Positions 33,226 to 45,075 of a DNA stretch of 64,000 nucleotides are shown piece after piece. The notes under the pieces are model-generated. The model was not told the origin of the DNA. It saw nothing but the letters and a program-made list of their open reading frames with translations, and did not search any database. The position numbers were made by a program, and so were the translations under genes. This DNA comes from Sambucus nigra (Eukaryota; Streptophyta; Magnoliopsida; Dipsacales; Adoxaceae): the NCBI GenBank assembly GCA_949130495.1, contig OX422218.1:46090823-46154822 (forward strand). Reading direction: 5' to 3'. Position 1 is the stretch's first letter. Each line of letters starts with the position of its first letter.

Positions 33226-34717
33226 AATTATGCGATGAAATCAACGAGTACTTGTCCTTTAATGGAATTCCTTGGCTGTAACTAGATGTCGAATCACCCG
33301 AGCTCGACGAACCATTTTGATAGTCTGCCTGATAGGTCTGCTTTTCTCAGTACCGCTCTAAGAGGGTGGAATGTAAGTATGATGATGGAGTGGGCTTTGA
33401 TGTAATGTTTCAATTTTCTCGAGGCTACCACTAGCGTAAAGGTGAGCTTTCATAGTGGTAGGTATCGCTGTTCGGCGTCCAAGAGAGTTTTGCTCGCGTA
33501 ATAGACTGGGTGCTGGACCCCTGTTCTTTCGTATACCAGTGCATAACTCACATCATGACTACAAACTATGAGGTACAGGTATATAGAGTCATTCTCTTAA
33601 GGGATTTTGAGAAAGGGTGGTGTGCTAAGGTAAGCTTTGAGTCCCTCTAGCGCCTTCGAGCAATCCTCGTTCCACTCCACATCTTTGCTTCTCTTAAATA
33701 ATTGGAAGAACGGCTGGCACCTTTTGGATGACTTTGAGATGAACCGATTTAGAGCGACGAGCATCCCCATGAGCTTCTGCACGTCTCTCATCGTACGGGG
33801 GTCTACACCCTATTGATGGCATCAATTTGGTCTTGGTTGGCTTCAATACCTCTTTTACTGACTAAGTACCCAAGAAATTTTCCTGACTGGACACCGAAGG
33901 AACACTTACTTGCGTTGAGCTTCATTCGGTATTTCCTGAGGATTTCGAAGGTCCTTGATAGGTCAAATAGGTGGTCTTCTTTAAGCTTCCTCTTGAAGAG
34001 CATATCATCGATGTGGATCTCCATAGTGCTTCCCATTTAGTCTTTGAACATTCTGGTGACAAATTGCTGGTAAGTTGCTCCTGGATTTTTTATCCCAAAG
34101 GGCATGACCTTATAGCAATATAACCCAACTGTGGTGATGGATGCTGTTTTGTCTTGATCTGGACCATACAGAGGGATCTGGTGATACTCGGAGTATGCGT
34201 CCAGGAAGCTCATCCTTTTATGAGCCGCTGTGGCATCCACCAACTGGTCAATCTTTGGAAGAGGGAAACTGTCTTTAGGGCAAGCCCTATTAAGGTCGGT
34301 GAAGTTAATGCAAACTCTCCACTTTCCATTTCTCTTAGGGACTACTACTGGGTTGGACAACCACTTAGGGACTTGAACTTCCCGTATGGATCCTGCATCC
34401 AACACCTTTTCCACTTCCTTCTCTACAGCCTTGGCCTTCTCGGGGGAAGTTCACCCTACCTTTTATGAGATTGGATTGAAAGTCGAATCAACGTGCAGTC
34501 GATGACAAACCACACTGGGATCAATGCCAGGCTGCTCGTAGGGTTCCCACACAAAAACGTCCAAGTTACTCCGTAAAATTACTGTCAGTTCTTTCTTCTC
34601 TAGATCTGTGAGAGAGGCTTCGATAAAAAACATTTTATCTTTTTTGTCTCTACTAGCTGTGACTTCCTCCAGGTTCTCAACGACCCTCTCAAAAAGGAGG
34701 AGCCTGTTCTCCTCCAC
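33226..34717 (-). pseudogene. Element A reverse transcriptase and first RNase H
   Basis: RT on minus: VWEPYEQPGIDPSVV, EVLDAGSIREV-like text, SNPVVVPKRNGKWRVCINF, AYSEYHQIPLYGPDQ, YKVMPFGIKNPGATYQQFV, and the active site MEIHIDDML (34,026-34,000), where His replaces the usual Tyr/Val before DD. Then MKLNASKCSFGVQSGKFLGY, RGIEANQDQI and RDVQKLMGMLVALNRFISKS. The RNase H (about 33,600-33,230) has VQHPVYYASKTLLDAEQRYL, HSIIILTFHPLRAVLRKADL and SGRLSKWFVEL. Stops at about 34,037, 33,800 and 33,597 break the frame. RT would also need the joined polyprotein. Confidence 0.9.
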
Positions 34718-35400
34718 TCCAGGTCTTCCATATCTTAGCTGCTATTTGGAAGGTGTCAAACCTTCCTATTCTTTAACCTTCTCCTTCGATTTCTAAACTT
34801 TCTTTTTCGGTTTGGGGAGGATTGATGCTATAAAGCACCTCCTTGCCATCGCTTGATCCACATGGATGTCCACTACTCCTCGATCAGTCACACATTTGAG
34901 CTTCTGATGGTAGGTAGACGGGAAGGCCTTTATTACGTGCAGTCATCCTCTGTCGAGGATGGCTTGGTATGGTGAATCAATATCAACCACGAGAAACTCG
35001 ATCATTTTAGAGATGTTTCCCTCCCTTATTGGTAGGATAATCTTCCCCAAAGGGATGGTTACTTTCCCAGTAAAACCAACTAGAGGAACGGTGGCTTCCT
35101 TTAGGTCGGCGACGCTTAACTTTAATTTTCTGAACAGGTCGAGGTACATTACTTCGGATGAGATACTTTGGTCAATGATCAACCTGTCGATGTCATAGTT
35201 AGCTATCGCGAGTGTAATTATCAACGCATCATGATGTGGGGTTCTTAGTCCCACCAGGTCCTCATCTGTGAAAACAATATGCTTGCTGTAGTCGACATCT
35301 TCTGCTCCCCGATGCTTCCCAGCTTGTGTTTTGGCTAGATCGATCTGAAAATCTTGCATTACTGTCCTAAGCTTCTTCACTTCCATCCGAGATGTATTTC
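34718..35400 (-). pseudogene. Element A aspartic protease region
   Basis: Frame 35,386-34,943 has DEDLVGLRTPHHDALIITL, then NYDIDRLIIDQSISSEVMYL at the active-site loop, LVGFTGKVTIPLGKI and FLVVDIDSPYQAILDRG. Canonical plant gypsy proteases have D-x-G-S-S here; A reads D-Q-S-I-S, so the Asp survives but the Gly is lost. A connecting stretch with KPKKKV and a stop follows to RT. Confidence 0.8.
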
Positions 35401-36315
35401 CCTAAATCTTCTTTAGGTTTGACGCCCCATAATTTACAACGAACTCATGGCTGATGTCCTCTTCGAGCACGTTATCGGGTCTCCGATCTCTATTGGCAGC
35501 TACCTTCTCTGCCTTTTTCTCTACAAATTTGTTCAAGTGCCCAGCTTGGGCTAGCTCGTCAAGGTGAGAATTGAGAGCCTTGCAATGCTCTATTTTGTGC
35601 CCGCCTTCCTTATGGAATGCACATCTCAGTGCGTTATTCCTCTTGGAGGGGTCCCCACCCATCTTATTGGGCCACTTAATGAACGGTTCTTCCTTGATTT
35701 TTTCCAGAATCTTGTATATCGATTATTTGAAAACTGTATTTTCTGCCTGAAATTATTTCGAGGCATCACCCTTATTCCCATTCTTAGGGCCGCTTTTCCC
35801 CCCATTCTTACTTCCTTTCTTTTGATTCTCAGTTTTGTTGCTGCTCTTGCCGACGAACTTGGCGCGACCATTTTTCCCTGCACTTAGATGGGTAACATCT
35901 TCAACTTTGGCGTATTTTTCAATACGATCCATTAAGTCATCAATGGTCGTGGCCTCATTCTTAGTGTTGGACTGGTGAAATAGGCATGAGATGGGTAAAC
36001 CAATCTTAAAGGATGCTATGACAACCTGCTCCGAGTAGTATTCGACCTCGTTAAATAGCTCCTAATATCTTTTCACGTAGTCTCTAAGGCTCTACTGAGG
36101 CATTTTCTTCATTGTCAACAAAGCATCCATCCTCTTCTGATGGGAGCTACTGGTAATGAAGCGAGCTGTGAAGAGCTCTGCCAGGGACTCGAAGTTTTTA
36201 ATGGATCTGTGAGGGAGTATCTCGAACCACTTTTGGGCCACATCGGGCAAGCTCGGCGGAAAAATCCAGCACATCAATGCGTCCTTGTGGTTCCAGAGGG
36301 TCATGTCCTGCTTGT
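35401..36315 (-). pseudogene. Element A Gag, C-terminal half with zinc knuckle
   Basis: From the edge of the inserted LTR element (36,315): LWNHKDALMCWIFPPSLPDV and WFEILPHRSIKNFESLAELF are classic retrotransposon Gag sequence, followed by a stop, EATTIDDLMDRIEKYAK, a Lys/Asn/Gly-rich basic stretch, FIKWPNKMGGDPSKRN and the knuckle CAFHKEGGHKIEHC (CX2HX4HX4C form). Two or more stops interrupt it. Continues the frame of 39,980-39,316 once the insertion is discounted. Confidence 0.85.
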
Positions 36316-36320
36316 ACTGC

Positions 36321-37691
36321 TGTAATACCCCATTATTTTGAGGGTTATTTATGAATATTATTCAAGATTTCAGTAATATTATTATTTTATTAATTGGGGA
36401 TAAAAAAATTTATTTCGGTTTGAAATCAAATCAAACATTCAAATTTAAATGGCTTTTGGACATTTTATAATGGGTTAAATATGTAAAGTTGATAATTTTG
36501 AATTAAAGGGCAATATAGTAATATGCGTTAGCTTAGGCTCTAAGCCAGGGTTTGAGAGAGGAACTATATAAGGAATATTATGGGTGATTTCAAGGAAAGG
36601 GAGATGAAAAAGAGAGGCCAAAAAATGAAATCCAAAGAGGCAAAAACGAGTGGAATGAGAAGAGCCAATTTGGAATGCTTAGATCTTCTTTTTGAGTGCA
36701 TTTGAGTGAGATTTGAAAAAAACTCAAAACACATACCTGACCCAATTTTTCATCTAAAATCCAAATCTGAAGTCGGATTCGTGATTTGAATAATTTTGGA
36801 TCTGATTTTTCTGAGTTTTTAAAATAGGTCTATTTGGGGTTATCTCGTGTTGGGGCTAGAACATGATTTGATTATTTTCGCGAGAGGAACGTGATGATGC
36901 GATCAGATTTTGAGGCTAAATTTATGTGGCGATCCATGCAATAATTTTAAGGTATGGGATTTTACACAATATGCTCTTTAAATCTCTCGAGAGTTATTCC
37001 CTTTGAATTTTTGCGATTATTGAACTCATATTTGAATTGTTGAATTCATTGAAATTTGGAAAAATAATTATTGAAATTATTTTGATTCATGTGGTATTAT
37101 TCACGTTATTATTGATCACGTTGTCATGAGATTTTAATATGGCACGGATGTTGGGTACCTGCCAAAATTTCTGCTTCCTGGGGTTATGACCTAATAAAGC
37201 ATATGCGGATGGGGTGAGGCCTGGTGACCCAGTTAATGTGTTGTTGAGAAATTTATTGATACATTCTTTGAGATTTTCATTTGATTTAAATATTCGTACT
37301 CGTGTTGTTACGCTTTATTCATCGTTAATATATTTGTTGAGCATCTTTCCTGTCGTATTGTGTACTTCCCCATATTTTCTTTTAGTTGGCAGGTTAGCGT
37401 GGATTTGAGCGCTATGGACCAATTGGGATGATTTTAGTGTGGATTATTTTGAGAAGATATTCGAGAATACAAATGAGAAGATTTGTATTATTTTATTGTG
37501 TTGTATAGAGCATTGGTGATTTATATTATTTCGAGAGACTTTGTCGTATTTAATTTGAAGAGATTTGAGATTAGTGGTTTTGTTTTATTGTGGTTTTTTT
37601 AGATGCTCTATACCTTGTTATATCGTGGAATAGTTTAGTTTTACCAATAGTAGCGCTCCGTTCGCTCTCCCCGGGCGGGCGGGGTGTTACA
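36321..37691 (+). repeat. 5' LTR of the non-autonomous element
   Basis: 1,371 bp. TATATAAGGAATATTATGGG (about 36,566) is a candidate TATA region, conserved in the 3' copy. No gene inside; the small frame at 37,214-37,408 is not conserved as a protein. Confidence 0.9.
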
Positions 37692-37941
37692 GATGGTATC
37701 AGAGCTTAGGTATACGACAACCCTCGGATCTTGGGTATTCGGTCTAGCATGCGGGTTAGATATATTTTCTTTGGAGATAGAATTTTTTTAGGATGTGTTA
37801 GGTGTCGTAGAGAGGATGTTTAGAATTGATTTGAGGACTTTAGTGTGTGATTTTTGGTATATAGAATCGAGTAGCATTTTATTTTGAGTGTCAGGTTTCG
37901 TCGAATTTCGAGGATGAAATTCCTTTTCAAGGGGGGAAGTA

Positions 37942-39310
37942 TGTAATACCCCATTATTTTGAGGGTTATTTATGAATATTATTCAAGATTTCAGTAATAT
38001 TATTATTTTATTAATTGGGGATAAAATAATTTATTTTGGTTTGAAATCGAATCAAACATTCAAATTTAAATGGCTTTTGGACATTTTATAATGGGTTAAA
38101 TATGTAAAGCTGATAATTTGAATTAAAGGGCAATATAGTAATATGCGTTAGCTTAGGCTCTAAGCTAGGGTTTGATAGAGGAACTATATAAGGAATATTA
38201 TGGGTGATTATAAGGAAAGGGAGATGAAAAAGAGAGGCAAAAAAACGAAATCCAAAGAGGCAAAAACGAGTGGAATGAGAAGAGCTAATTTGGAATGTTT
38301 AGATCTTCTTTTTGAGTGCATTCGAGTGAGATTTGAAAAAAACTCAAAACATATACCTGACCCAATTTTTCGTCTAGAATCTAAATCTGAAGTCGGATTC
38401 GTGATTTGAATAATTTTGGATATGATTTTTCTGAGCTTTTAAAAGAGGTCTATTTGGGGTTATCTCGTGTTGGGGCTAGAACATGATTTGATTATTTTCG
38501 TGAGAGTAACGTGATGATGCGATAAGATTTTGAGGCTGAATTTATGTGGCGATCCATGCAATGATTTTGAGGTATGAGGTTTTACAGAATATGCTCTTTA
38601 AAGCTCTCGAGAGTTATTCCCTTTGAATTCTTGCGATTATTGAACTCATATTTGAATTGTTAAATTCATTGAAATCTGAAAAAATAATTGTTGAAATTAT
38701 TTTAATTCATGTGGTATTATTCATGTTGTTATTGATCACGTTGTCATGAGATTTTAATATGGCACGGATGTTGGGCACCCGCCAAAATTTTCTGCTTCCC
38801 GGGGCTATGACTTGATAAAGCATATGCGTATGGGGTGAGGCCTGGTGACTCGGTTAATGTGTTGTTGAGAAATTTATTGATACATTCTTTGTGATTTGCA
38901 TTTGATTTAAATATTCATACTCGTGTTGTTACGCTTTATTCATCGTTAATATATTTGTTGAGCATCTTTCCTGTCGTATTGTGTACTTTCCCATATTTTC
39001 TTTTAGTTGGTAGGTTAGCGTGGATTTGAGCGTTATGGACCAACTGGGATGATTTTGGCGTGGATTATTTTGGGAAGATATTCGAGAATACAAATGAGAA
39101 GATTTGTATTATTTTATTGTGTTGTATAGAGCATTGGTGATTTATATTATTTCGAGAGACTTTGTCGTATTTAATTTGAAGAGATTTGAGATTAGTGGTT
39201 TTGTTTGATTGTTTTTTTTAGATTCTCTATACCTTGTTATATTGTGGAATAGTTTAGTTGTACCGATAGTAGCGCTCCGTTCGCTCTCCCCGGGTGGGCG
39301 GGGTGTTACA
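37942..39310 (+). repeat. 3' LTR of the non-autonomous element
   Basis: 1,369 bp, directly after the PPT. Differences from the 5' copy are scattered substitutions. The frame at 38,200-38,409 exists here but is broken by a stop in the 5' copy, so it is not a gene. Confidence 0.9.
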
Positions 39311-39315
39311 ACTGC

Positions 39316-39980
39316 TTGACATGGTCGATAGGATCAGTCTTTCCATCATAGATTTTGAACCTGGGCATGGAGAACTTCTTAGGGGATTATTCCTCCTCTA
39401 TTTCCCTTGAAAAAGCGGATTTCATCCGGGTCCTGAGAGCTCACCTAGATAGCTCTCTAGCCGACCTGGCATTCCGATGCTCTGGGTGTTGGTCCATTTA
39501 TCTTCGGACCAAATTTTTTATGTCGTCGTTTCCTCATCCAGGGCTCCTGTAATGGCAAGCTGATTGTTGTTGCTCAGACCAGTTGTTGTTTGACCCATGT
39601 CCCTCAATTCTTTGAGACCCACGCCTTGGGTTCCTTCCTCGGCTGCGAGATCTGCTCGCCTGAGGGCTAGGAGTGTGATAGCGACGTTTCCTTGTGCTGC
39701 GATGGAGTTCTCTCTCTATCTTCTCCAATCTTCTTTTGAGGTGAGCATTCTCGGCTTCCTTCTTGTGAGTGGCTTCTTCCTGCTCTTAGAGCCTGGCTTC
39801 ATAGGCGTCGATTAGCCTGGAAACTTGCGTGGACCTGGATGGTCCTTGACTTTCTTCTGAAGCTTGTCGTTCTAGGCGAGGCATAGGATTTAAGCGTCGA
39901 ACTTCAGATCTAACCCTGCAAGGGGCAGGTTGCTCTTGAATATCCCCTGCTTGAGGGGCATTGCTGCTGTGACCATACAT
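39316..39980 (-). pseudogene. Element A Gag, N-terminal half
   Basis: Starts at the ATG at 39,980, about 50 bases inside the PBS: MYGHSSNAPQAGDIQEQPAP. It runs through a stop (EARL, 39,786) into a charged helix, EREL-HRSTRKRRYHTPSPQ, an Arg/Ser-rich stretch (SRSRSRGRNPRRG) and, before the inserted LTR element, text equivalent to FKIYDGKTDP-DHV. Disordered, basic and coiled N-termini are usual for Tat Gag proteins. Two further stops are present. Confidence 0.75.
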
Positions 39981-40026
39981 TCTAGGTTCTTGGTGGTGAA
40001 GCCTTCCTTAAAGAAATATAATCGCT

Positions 40027-40043
40027 TCCCACAGACGGTGCCA
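40027..40043 (-). other. Element A primer-binding site
   Basis: On minus, TGGCACCGTCTGTGGGA begins three bases inside the 5' LTR end. It is the same site as in H (TGGCGCCGTCTGTGGGA) with one G-to-A difference. Confidence 0.85.
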
Positions 40044-40045
40044 AT

Positions 40046-40477
40046 TGTGGTGACAATATATCTCAACACAAATTATAAGAAAATGCGATCACCAGAAAAT
40101 ATAAAGAACATAAAATATACGCAATCACACACAACACAAAATATATGTGGTTAAGCAAAATGGCCTACGCCCACGGTGGTGCTCTCTGATTTGTATTTCT
40201 CTTTACTACAAGGGAGTGTTTACAACTGCATGCCCTTTTGCCCCGGGATGAGGGTTTAATATATACATGTGATCTTTAGGAGAGTGGAGGTGTTGGACTC
40301 GTCCACATTAGCCCATAATCCCTAGAATATCTCTTGAGAGATTTAGGGGTTGAATGGGTCATAACTGAATCAGTTATGCACCAGAACTTTAGACTTTGGG
40401 CCGGAATTCCCTTTAATTTGGATCGGGCTTAATCCGGATACTCATCTGGGCCGGAATAGTTAAACGAGGTACCCATA
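40046..40477 (-). repeat. Element A 5' LTR
   Basis: 432 bp. On minus it includes the TATA-like TGTATATATTAAAC (about 40,268-40,255), then the motif CACCGTGGGCGTAGGCC and AACCACAT, and ends GTCACCACA. Pair of 26,812-27,253. Confidence 0.88.
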
Positions 40478-41489
40478 AAGTACACACGTAAAAAAATAAA
40501 GTACACGCACATTGTAATAAAATACAAGCTTCAAAACATAACGTACAAGCAGGTTGTAGTAAAATACACGCATCAAAACATAAAGTACATTGATTTTATA
40601 TTAAAGAACAAGTATATTTCCATAGAGTACACGAATGTTTAACAAAGTACATGCACTTTGCGTTGAGTACATACAATATTACTTTAACACTTCATACAAA
40701 TCTCCTCAAAATATAAGAAATACTTAGTAAAAAATTTCATTAAATAATTTCCCTATTGTCTGATTCATGGTAATACCTAATAAATGTTGTTTTACAAGAT
40801 ATAAACCAAGAATGACTTTTCGTAATATATTAAAAAAGAAGTTATACAATAGCTTCATGCTAAACGCGCCATCATGTTCAAAACCTCTCAAGCAATACTA
40901 CTCAATTCGTTTTGATAAGTCCTCATCTTTCAGTTTAATTACTTATAGCTTTTGTACATCAAAAGTACACTTAGTATCTTCACAGTAGTTGTAGAAGCTA
41001 ACTTTTTGGCTCTATTATTAATTTAAAGCAGAAAATGAATTGTCGTTATAAGTTATATTGACTGTCAATGTGAAAGATTTCGTATTGTTCAGATCTTCAA
41101 AGGTGCACCCAACAGTTTTGTAGTTAAACATGCTTGATGATATGATTTCTAAACAATAAGACAGTTCAAAAATATCATACAAACATTGTAATATCGTTGA
41201 AATTATGAGTATTCCTTTTTTTTATTGTAAGTTGCATATGAATTGTAAAAATTATCTACATTAAGCAATATAACTCAATCATATTCCTCAAGAAATGTTG
41301 CTGACGCGGACCACAATAATATAGGAGCTATTAAACATAGAGATCCCAATTACACTTAACGTATAGAAGACAGACGCATATTGTATCTTTCCATCAACAA
41401 CAAGATAATATGATTTCATCACTCCATATATATTTCATGGTTTGTGACGAGTGCATTATTTTGTATATTTTACCCAAATATATATACCT
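40478..41489. other. Right flank of element A: MULE copy 2 sequence, no gene
   Basis: Opens with AAAGTACACACG and further copies of AAAGTACACGCACATTG to about 40,690, continuing the array that stops at 26,811. A core GTTGCTGACGCGGACCACAA at about 41,290 belongs to the repeat also seen at 9,985-10,440. The frame 40,767-40,988 shows no recognisable domain. No MULE terminus is identified. Confidence 0.55.
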
Positions 41490-42999
41490 TGTTAGTCCCA
41501 TTTTTTTTATTTAATAAGTTCTAAGGACTATTTGATTAAAAAGAGGAAAAAAATGTAAGAATGATTGAATTTGAATTAAAAACGGCAATTTGAAGTAAAA
41601 AATGGGCACTTCGATAATTTTATAATATTCTTGTACTAATTTGTGAAAAAAGTTGCCTAGTGAAATTTTTGTAGGTAATGATAAAATTTGGTGCAAATTG
41701 ATGATCAACTCAAAAAAGGATAAAAAAAGATGATTTTTATGCACGTTCGAAAAATCTATTTTTACACATGAACTCGTAAAAAAAGTCGGGAATTTTTATT
41801 CTCCGATTTGGATGAAACTCGGCATACGTGTTCAATAAGAAAAGATAAGAGTTTTCGAGTGGTGGGAAATTCAGTCACTTATCCCAATCCAAAGATTAAA
41901 GAGGTGGAGAGATAACTTCCAACACTATTCATCCAATTAGGGAGAGTCCCACTATAACTCAAATACCTCACCACTTGTCCTATAAAAAGGACCCTCAGGC
42001 TCACAATTTTAGGGGGAATTTTGGGGAGAAACTTTGAGTGATTATAATCAATTTGAGGGCCAAGTTTTTATCATTTTTTTAGAGGATTGGGGATTATTAT
42101 GAGAGAACTTATTGTAAGTTTGGTTTATTAATGAAAATCTCTTATTACTCTTATAATTTCTCTTTCATTATGATAGCTTGATTCTTCTATTAGGATTAGG
42201 GTGAAGTTTATCATAGTTAGCTAATATTGTCACGTTAATTTGATTGCTGTTCATTTCCTACTCGTTTAATTGTTATTAAAGATTCGATATTCATTTTAAA
42301 ACGACACGTGAGTGTGTTTTAAAACCTTCAAAATTGTTTTGTCAATCAAGTTTTAAAATTTAAAAATAGTAGTTTTTGAAGGATTATGCTTGCACTTTAA
42401 TTGTTTTGATAGTCCATGCTTAAATACATTTGCGAACTTTAAAACTTGTATCGTCTAAGGGAGTAGGGATTTTAGCCGTCTATTAGAGACGTTAAAAATA
42501 TTTCGAACATAACTTTGATAGTTTTCGAATTAAACGCGACGAGAGTCGGTTTAATTTGAGTTATAAAAAGGGAATGACAAAATTAAATTAGTGTGCAATA
42601 TTAGTTACGTGATAAATGAACCCCGAATCCTAATTGTTTACAACTCTCGTGTGTTACTCTCATTTATTGTAATTGATTTTATTTAGTGTAGTTCATAATT
42701 ATTCTCTACCCCATTTTATCTAGTTGGACAGTTGCAATTCTTTTAATAATTAAAATTGACAAATCTCTGTGGGTTCGACCCGTACTTACACTCGCTATTC
42801 TATAATAGCCAGTGCAATTGCGGTATTTTATAAATTGACAAACAAGTTTTTGGCGCCGTTGCCGGGGATTTTTTCGATTTTTTTTAAAGAAGTTGTGACT
42901 TCCAGACTAGGTTTTTTAGTAAAAATTTCAAATAATAATAGTAATAATTAAAAATAATAAAAAAATCGTTCGTTGTAAATTACAATGGGTGATCCTCAT
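41490..42999 (+). mobile_element. Athila-like Ty3 element: 5' LTR, PBS and first bases of gag
   Basis: Probable LTR 41,490-42,844 (begins TGTTAGTCCCATTTTTTTT, ends AATTGACAAACA), with a TATA box TATAAAAAGG at 41,981. A PBS-like TGGCGCCGTTGCCGGGGA follows at 42,851-42,868, typical of Athila and some Ogre elements. A short leader ends in ATGGGTGATCCTCA (42,985), perhaps the gag start, where element H interrupts. The rest of this element would lie beyond the window. Left end set by the TG only; no target duplication can be checked. Confidence 0.7.
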
Positions 43000-43479
43000 T
43001 GTTGATACAAAAAATTACCCTTTTATGTGGACCAATCAGAAATAAACATGTGTCATCCACTGTGGCAATAAACCTAGTCAGCAAGGCATAACCACTGACC
43101 AAGGCCTGGAATGCCGACCATCATACTAGGATACCGACCAACGCCAGGAAGCCCGACCAACAGTAGGAAGGCCGACCAACACTATCAGCAAAACACTAAC
43201 AACCAGAAAAATTATGGACCTTCTGTACAGATGTAAATGCCTAATTTATAAAGGCATTCCATCCTTTAACATTTCATCTATTTGTCTCCCTATTGGACTA
43301 TAAATACATTGTAATCCCTTTGTTAAGGGCAAGTGATTGAAAGAGAAATACTAGGCAATAAGAAGCACAATGGACATAGGCTTTTCTTCATAGGCCAAAC
43401 CACTTTAACAACCTCTTTGTCTCTTTATTTTACTTACAAAGATTATCTGTGATTAATTGATTAGTTTTTTACATCAACA
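43000..43479 (+). repeat. Element H 5' LTR
   Basis: 480 bp, TGTTGATACAAAAAATTACC to CATCAACA. It contains a short array of ~20-bp units of the type GACCAACGCCAGGAAGCC (about 43,095-43,185), a TATA box GACTATAAATACATTG (43,297-43,312), CAATGGACATAGGC and AAACCACTTTA. Homologous in order to the LTR at 23,087. Confidence 0.85.
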
Positions 43480-43482
43480 GAT

Positions 43483-43499
43483 TGGCGCCGTCTGTGGGA
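43483..43499 (+). other. Element H primer-binding site
   Basis: TGGCGCCGTCTGTGGGA, three bases after the LTR end. This is the common Ty3 plant PBS of the TGGCGCC class. Confidence 0.88.
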
Positions 43500-43540
43500 A
43501 ACGTATTGCCAAACGTTTTTCACTCATTCATTCACTCAAC

Positions 43541-45075
43541 ATGACTGATGTTCCTGAATCAAGCACCAGGAATGATGGAATTCCTCCTGTTCCATCTACT
43601 CCACCAATAAATAATGATCTGACGGGAATCCTGGTTAGCCTTTGCTAGAGGACAAGAGGATATGTAAGATAACATTAGGCAATTAGCCCAAACACTACAG
43701 GCTGGTTCTCCTGCCTTGTCTGCTCTTTGAAATATGCCACCACCGCCTCCAAGAAACGGTAGGCATAGCCAATCCAGGCCTACTAGAGATATGTCCTACC
43801 GTCCAGGATTAAGTTCTTCACTTAGAACTTCAGAACCATATAATGAACAATATTTAATTCCTGAAAGATTGAGTGCGTTGGAAAGGTTGAGTAGAGCATC
43901 TCCCTTTGATCATTTGAGACCTAGGGGGAATATAAATATTCTTAGGGCATTGTTGAGAGATTCTCGATGACCAGCCGATCAACATGAAGGCTCAACCTAA
44001 TCTAGATTAGACACCCGACGATCTATCCGTGCCGAACAGACCTTGTAGGAGGAGAGTTCAGAACAAACAGTTGGTCGTAATAGCTGAGATGCAACACATA
44101 AATCTGATGCTGGTAATCATGCATGGAAGGGATCTATTCAACGATTGGAAGATAGGTTGGGAGAAATGGTGAAGGAAAAAAAATCCTTTGCAACGAAGTT
44201 TTGTGAAAGGATATCTTTTTATGCAAGCTATTATAGACTTTCCTACTCCTTCAAAGTTTAAAGCTCCTGTGGTTACTCCAAAGTATGGTGGGAAAACATA
44301 TCCTGTTCTTCATATAGAGCAGTTCCAAGTAGCACCTGATGTTTATGCTATTCTTGATGAAATAAGATGCATGGCATTTTTAGGTACAATTACAGGGTCT
44401 GCTCAGATTTGGTACAATAGCCTTCCTCGAGGATAAATTTCTAGTTTCAAATATCTCGTCGATCTATTTATTGGTAACTTCTTCTTTGGAGACAAATCGG
44501 TGAAAAGAGTAGCTCATTTGCTTAGTGTAATGCAAAGGGTAGAAGAGAGTACCACATATTATATTACTCATTTCAATAACGAGAAGTTGGAAGTTGTTGA
44601 TTACGAGGAGAAGATTACTATCGCATCCCTCATGAGTGGATTGCTCTCGAGAAGCTCTACTACACATTTGCCATGGATACTCCTAAGATGATGGGAAAAT
44701 TGATGGCCAAAGTAGACAAAATAATGAACGTCGAGGAAGCCATGGAAACTAAACAAAATTTAGGAGTAAAGACTGAAGGCAAAATCGAGAAAAAGGAGCA
44801 GAAAGAGCATAAGGAGCATAGGGAATAAAAGAAAAAGGGGAATACTGATAGACTCAAGAAATACCACAATTACACTCTATTAACAATGGGCATCCACCAT
44901 ATTTTGGAGGAAATAAAGCATAGTAAGGAGGTACGTTGGCTTGTAAAGCTGAGAGCACCTGTTGGAAAGAGGAATAAGTCCAAATTCTACGAATTTCACA
45001 TAGATCACGGGCATACGACAAATCACTGCGTTGCTCTTCAGAATGAAATTGAAGAACTTATTCGAAGAGGAAAGT
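43541..45075 (+). pseudogene. Element H Gag
   Basis: ATG at 43,541 (MTDVPESSTRNDGIPPVPST). The N-terminal part is disordered and Pro/Arg-rich (PPPPPRNGRHSQSRP) and is crossed by a frameshift near 43,645 and several stops. The Gag core is clear from 44,205: FPTPSKFKAPVVTPKYGG, HIEQFQVAPDVYAILDEIRC, FLGTITGSAQIWYNSLPRG, a stop, then HLLSVMQRVEESTTYYITHF and a GLLSRSS end. The nucleocapsid segment KFYEFHIDHGHTTNHC has lost the first Cys of the knuckle (Tyr instead). Coding then joins RT directly at ELIRRGK-, meaning the protease was deleted. Confidence 0.85.

Larger units (their letters stand above)
36321..39310 (+). mobile_element. Non-autonomous LTR element (Tekay/Del-derived), 2,990 bp, inserted in gag of A
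   Basis: LTRs of 1,371 bp (36,321-37,691) and 1,369 bp (37,942-39,310) begin TGTAATACCCCATTATTTTG and end GGGGTGTTACA. They enclose only 250 bp. The internal part has a PBS TGGTATCAGAGCTTAGG (37,694-37,710, complementary to initiator tRNA-Met) and a polypurine tract AAGGGGGGAAGT (37,929-37,940). Just before the PPT, TCGAATTTCGAGGATGAAAT resembles the last codons of Tekay/Del polyproteins, so it is an internally deleted derivative. TSD ACTGC at 36,316-36,320 and 39,311-39,315. The LTRs look about 97% identical by eye, younger than the LTRs of its host A. Confidence 0.92.
26812..40477 (-). mobile_element. Element A: near-complete Tat-like Ty3/gypsy retrotransposon with antisense genes
   Basis: Two LTRs in direct orientation (26,812-27,253 and 40,046-40,477) are flanked by the 5-bp duplication AAGTA (26,807-26,811 and 40,478-40,482). 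Transcribed on minus: 5' LTR, PBS, gag, protease, RT, RNase H, a second RNase H, integrase, a convergent antisense gene block, purine tract, 3' LTR. A non-autonomous LTR element (36,321-39,310) is inserted in gag. The two LTRs differ at roughly 7% of sites by eye, so A is old. The extra RNase H marks the Tat clade. Its target is an AAAGTACACG repeat of MULE copy 2. Confidence 0.85.
11365..41489 (+). mobile_element. MULE copy 2 (composite span, heavily interrupted)
   Basis: The 5' terminus is at 11,365. Transposase exons lie at 16,494-17,693 on plus and a second gene on minus at 18,368-26,738. The AAAGTACACG repeats continue on both sides of element A (to about 26,811, then from 40,478), so A inserted into this MULE. 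Other insertions are the solo LTR at 11,948-15,544 and the Ty3 debris at about 19.9-25.5 kb. The far terminus is not found and is probably lost at the Athila-like LTR at 41,490. The downstream half of the transposase (second catalytic Asp, SWIM, knuckle) is missing. Confidence 0.55.

Noticed and set aside
37694..37710. tRNA-Met gene fragment
   Set aside because: TGGTATCAGAGCTTAGG sits directly after an LTR and is the primer-binding site; no cloverleaf can be drawn.
42769..42951. Small ORF across the LTR/PBS junction
   Set aside because: It spans the LTR end and the primer-binding site of the Athila-like element and encodes nothing recognisable.
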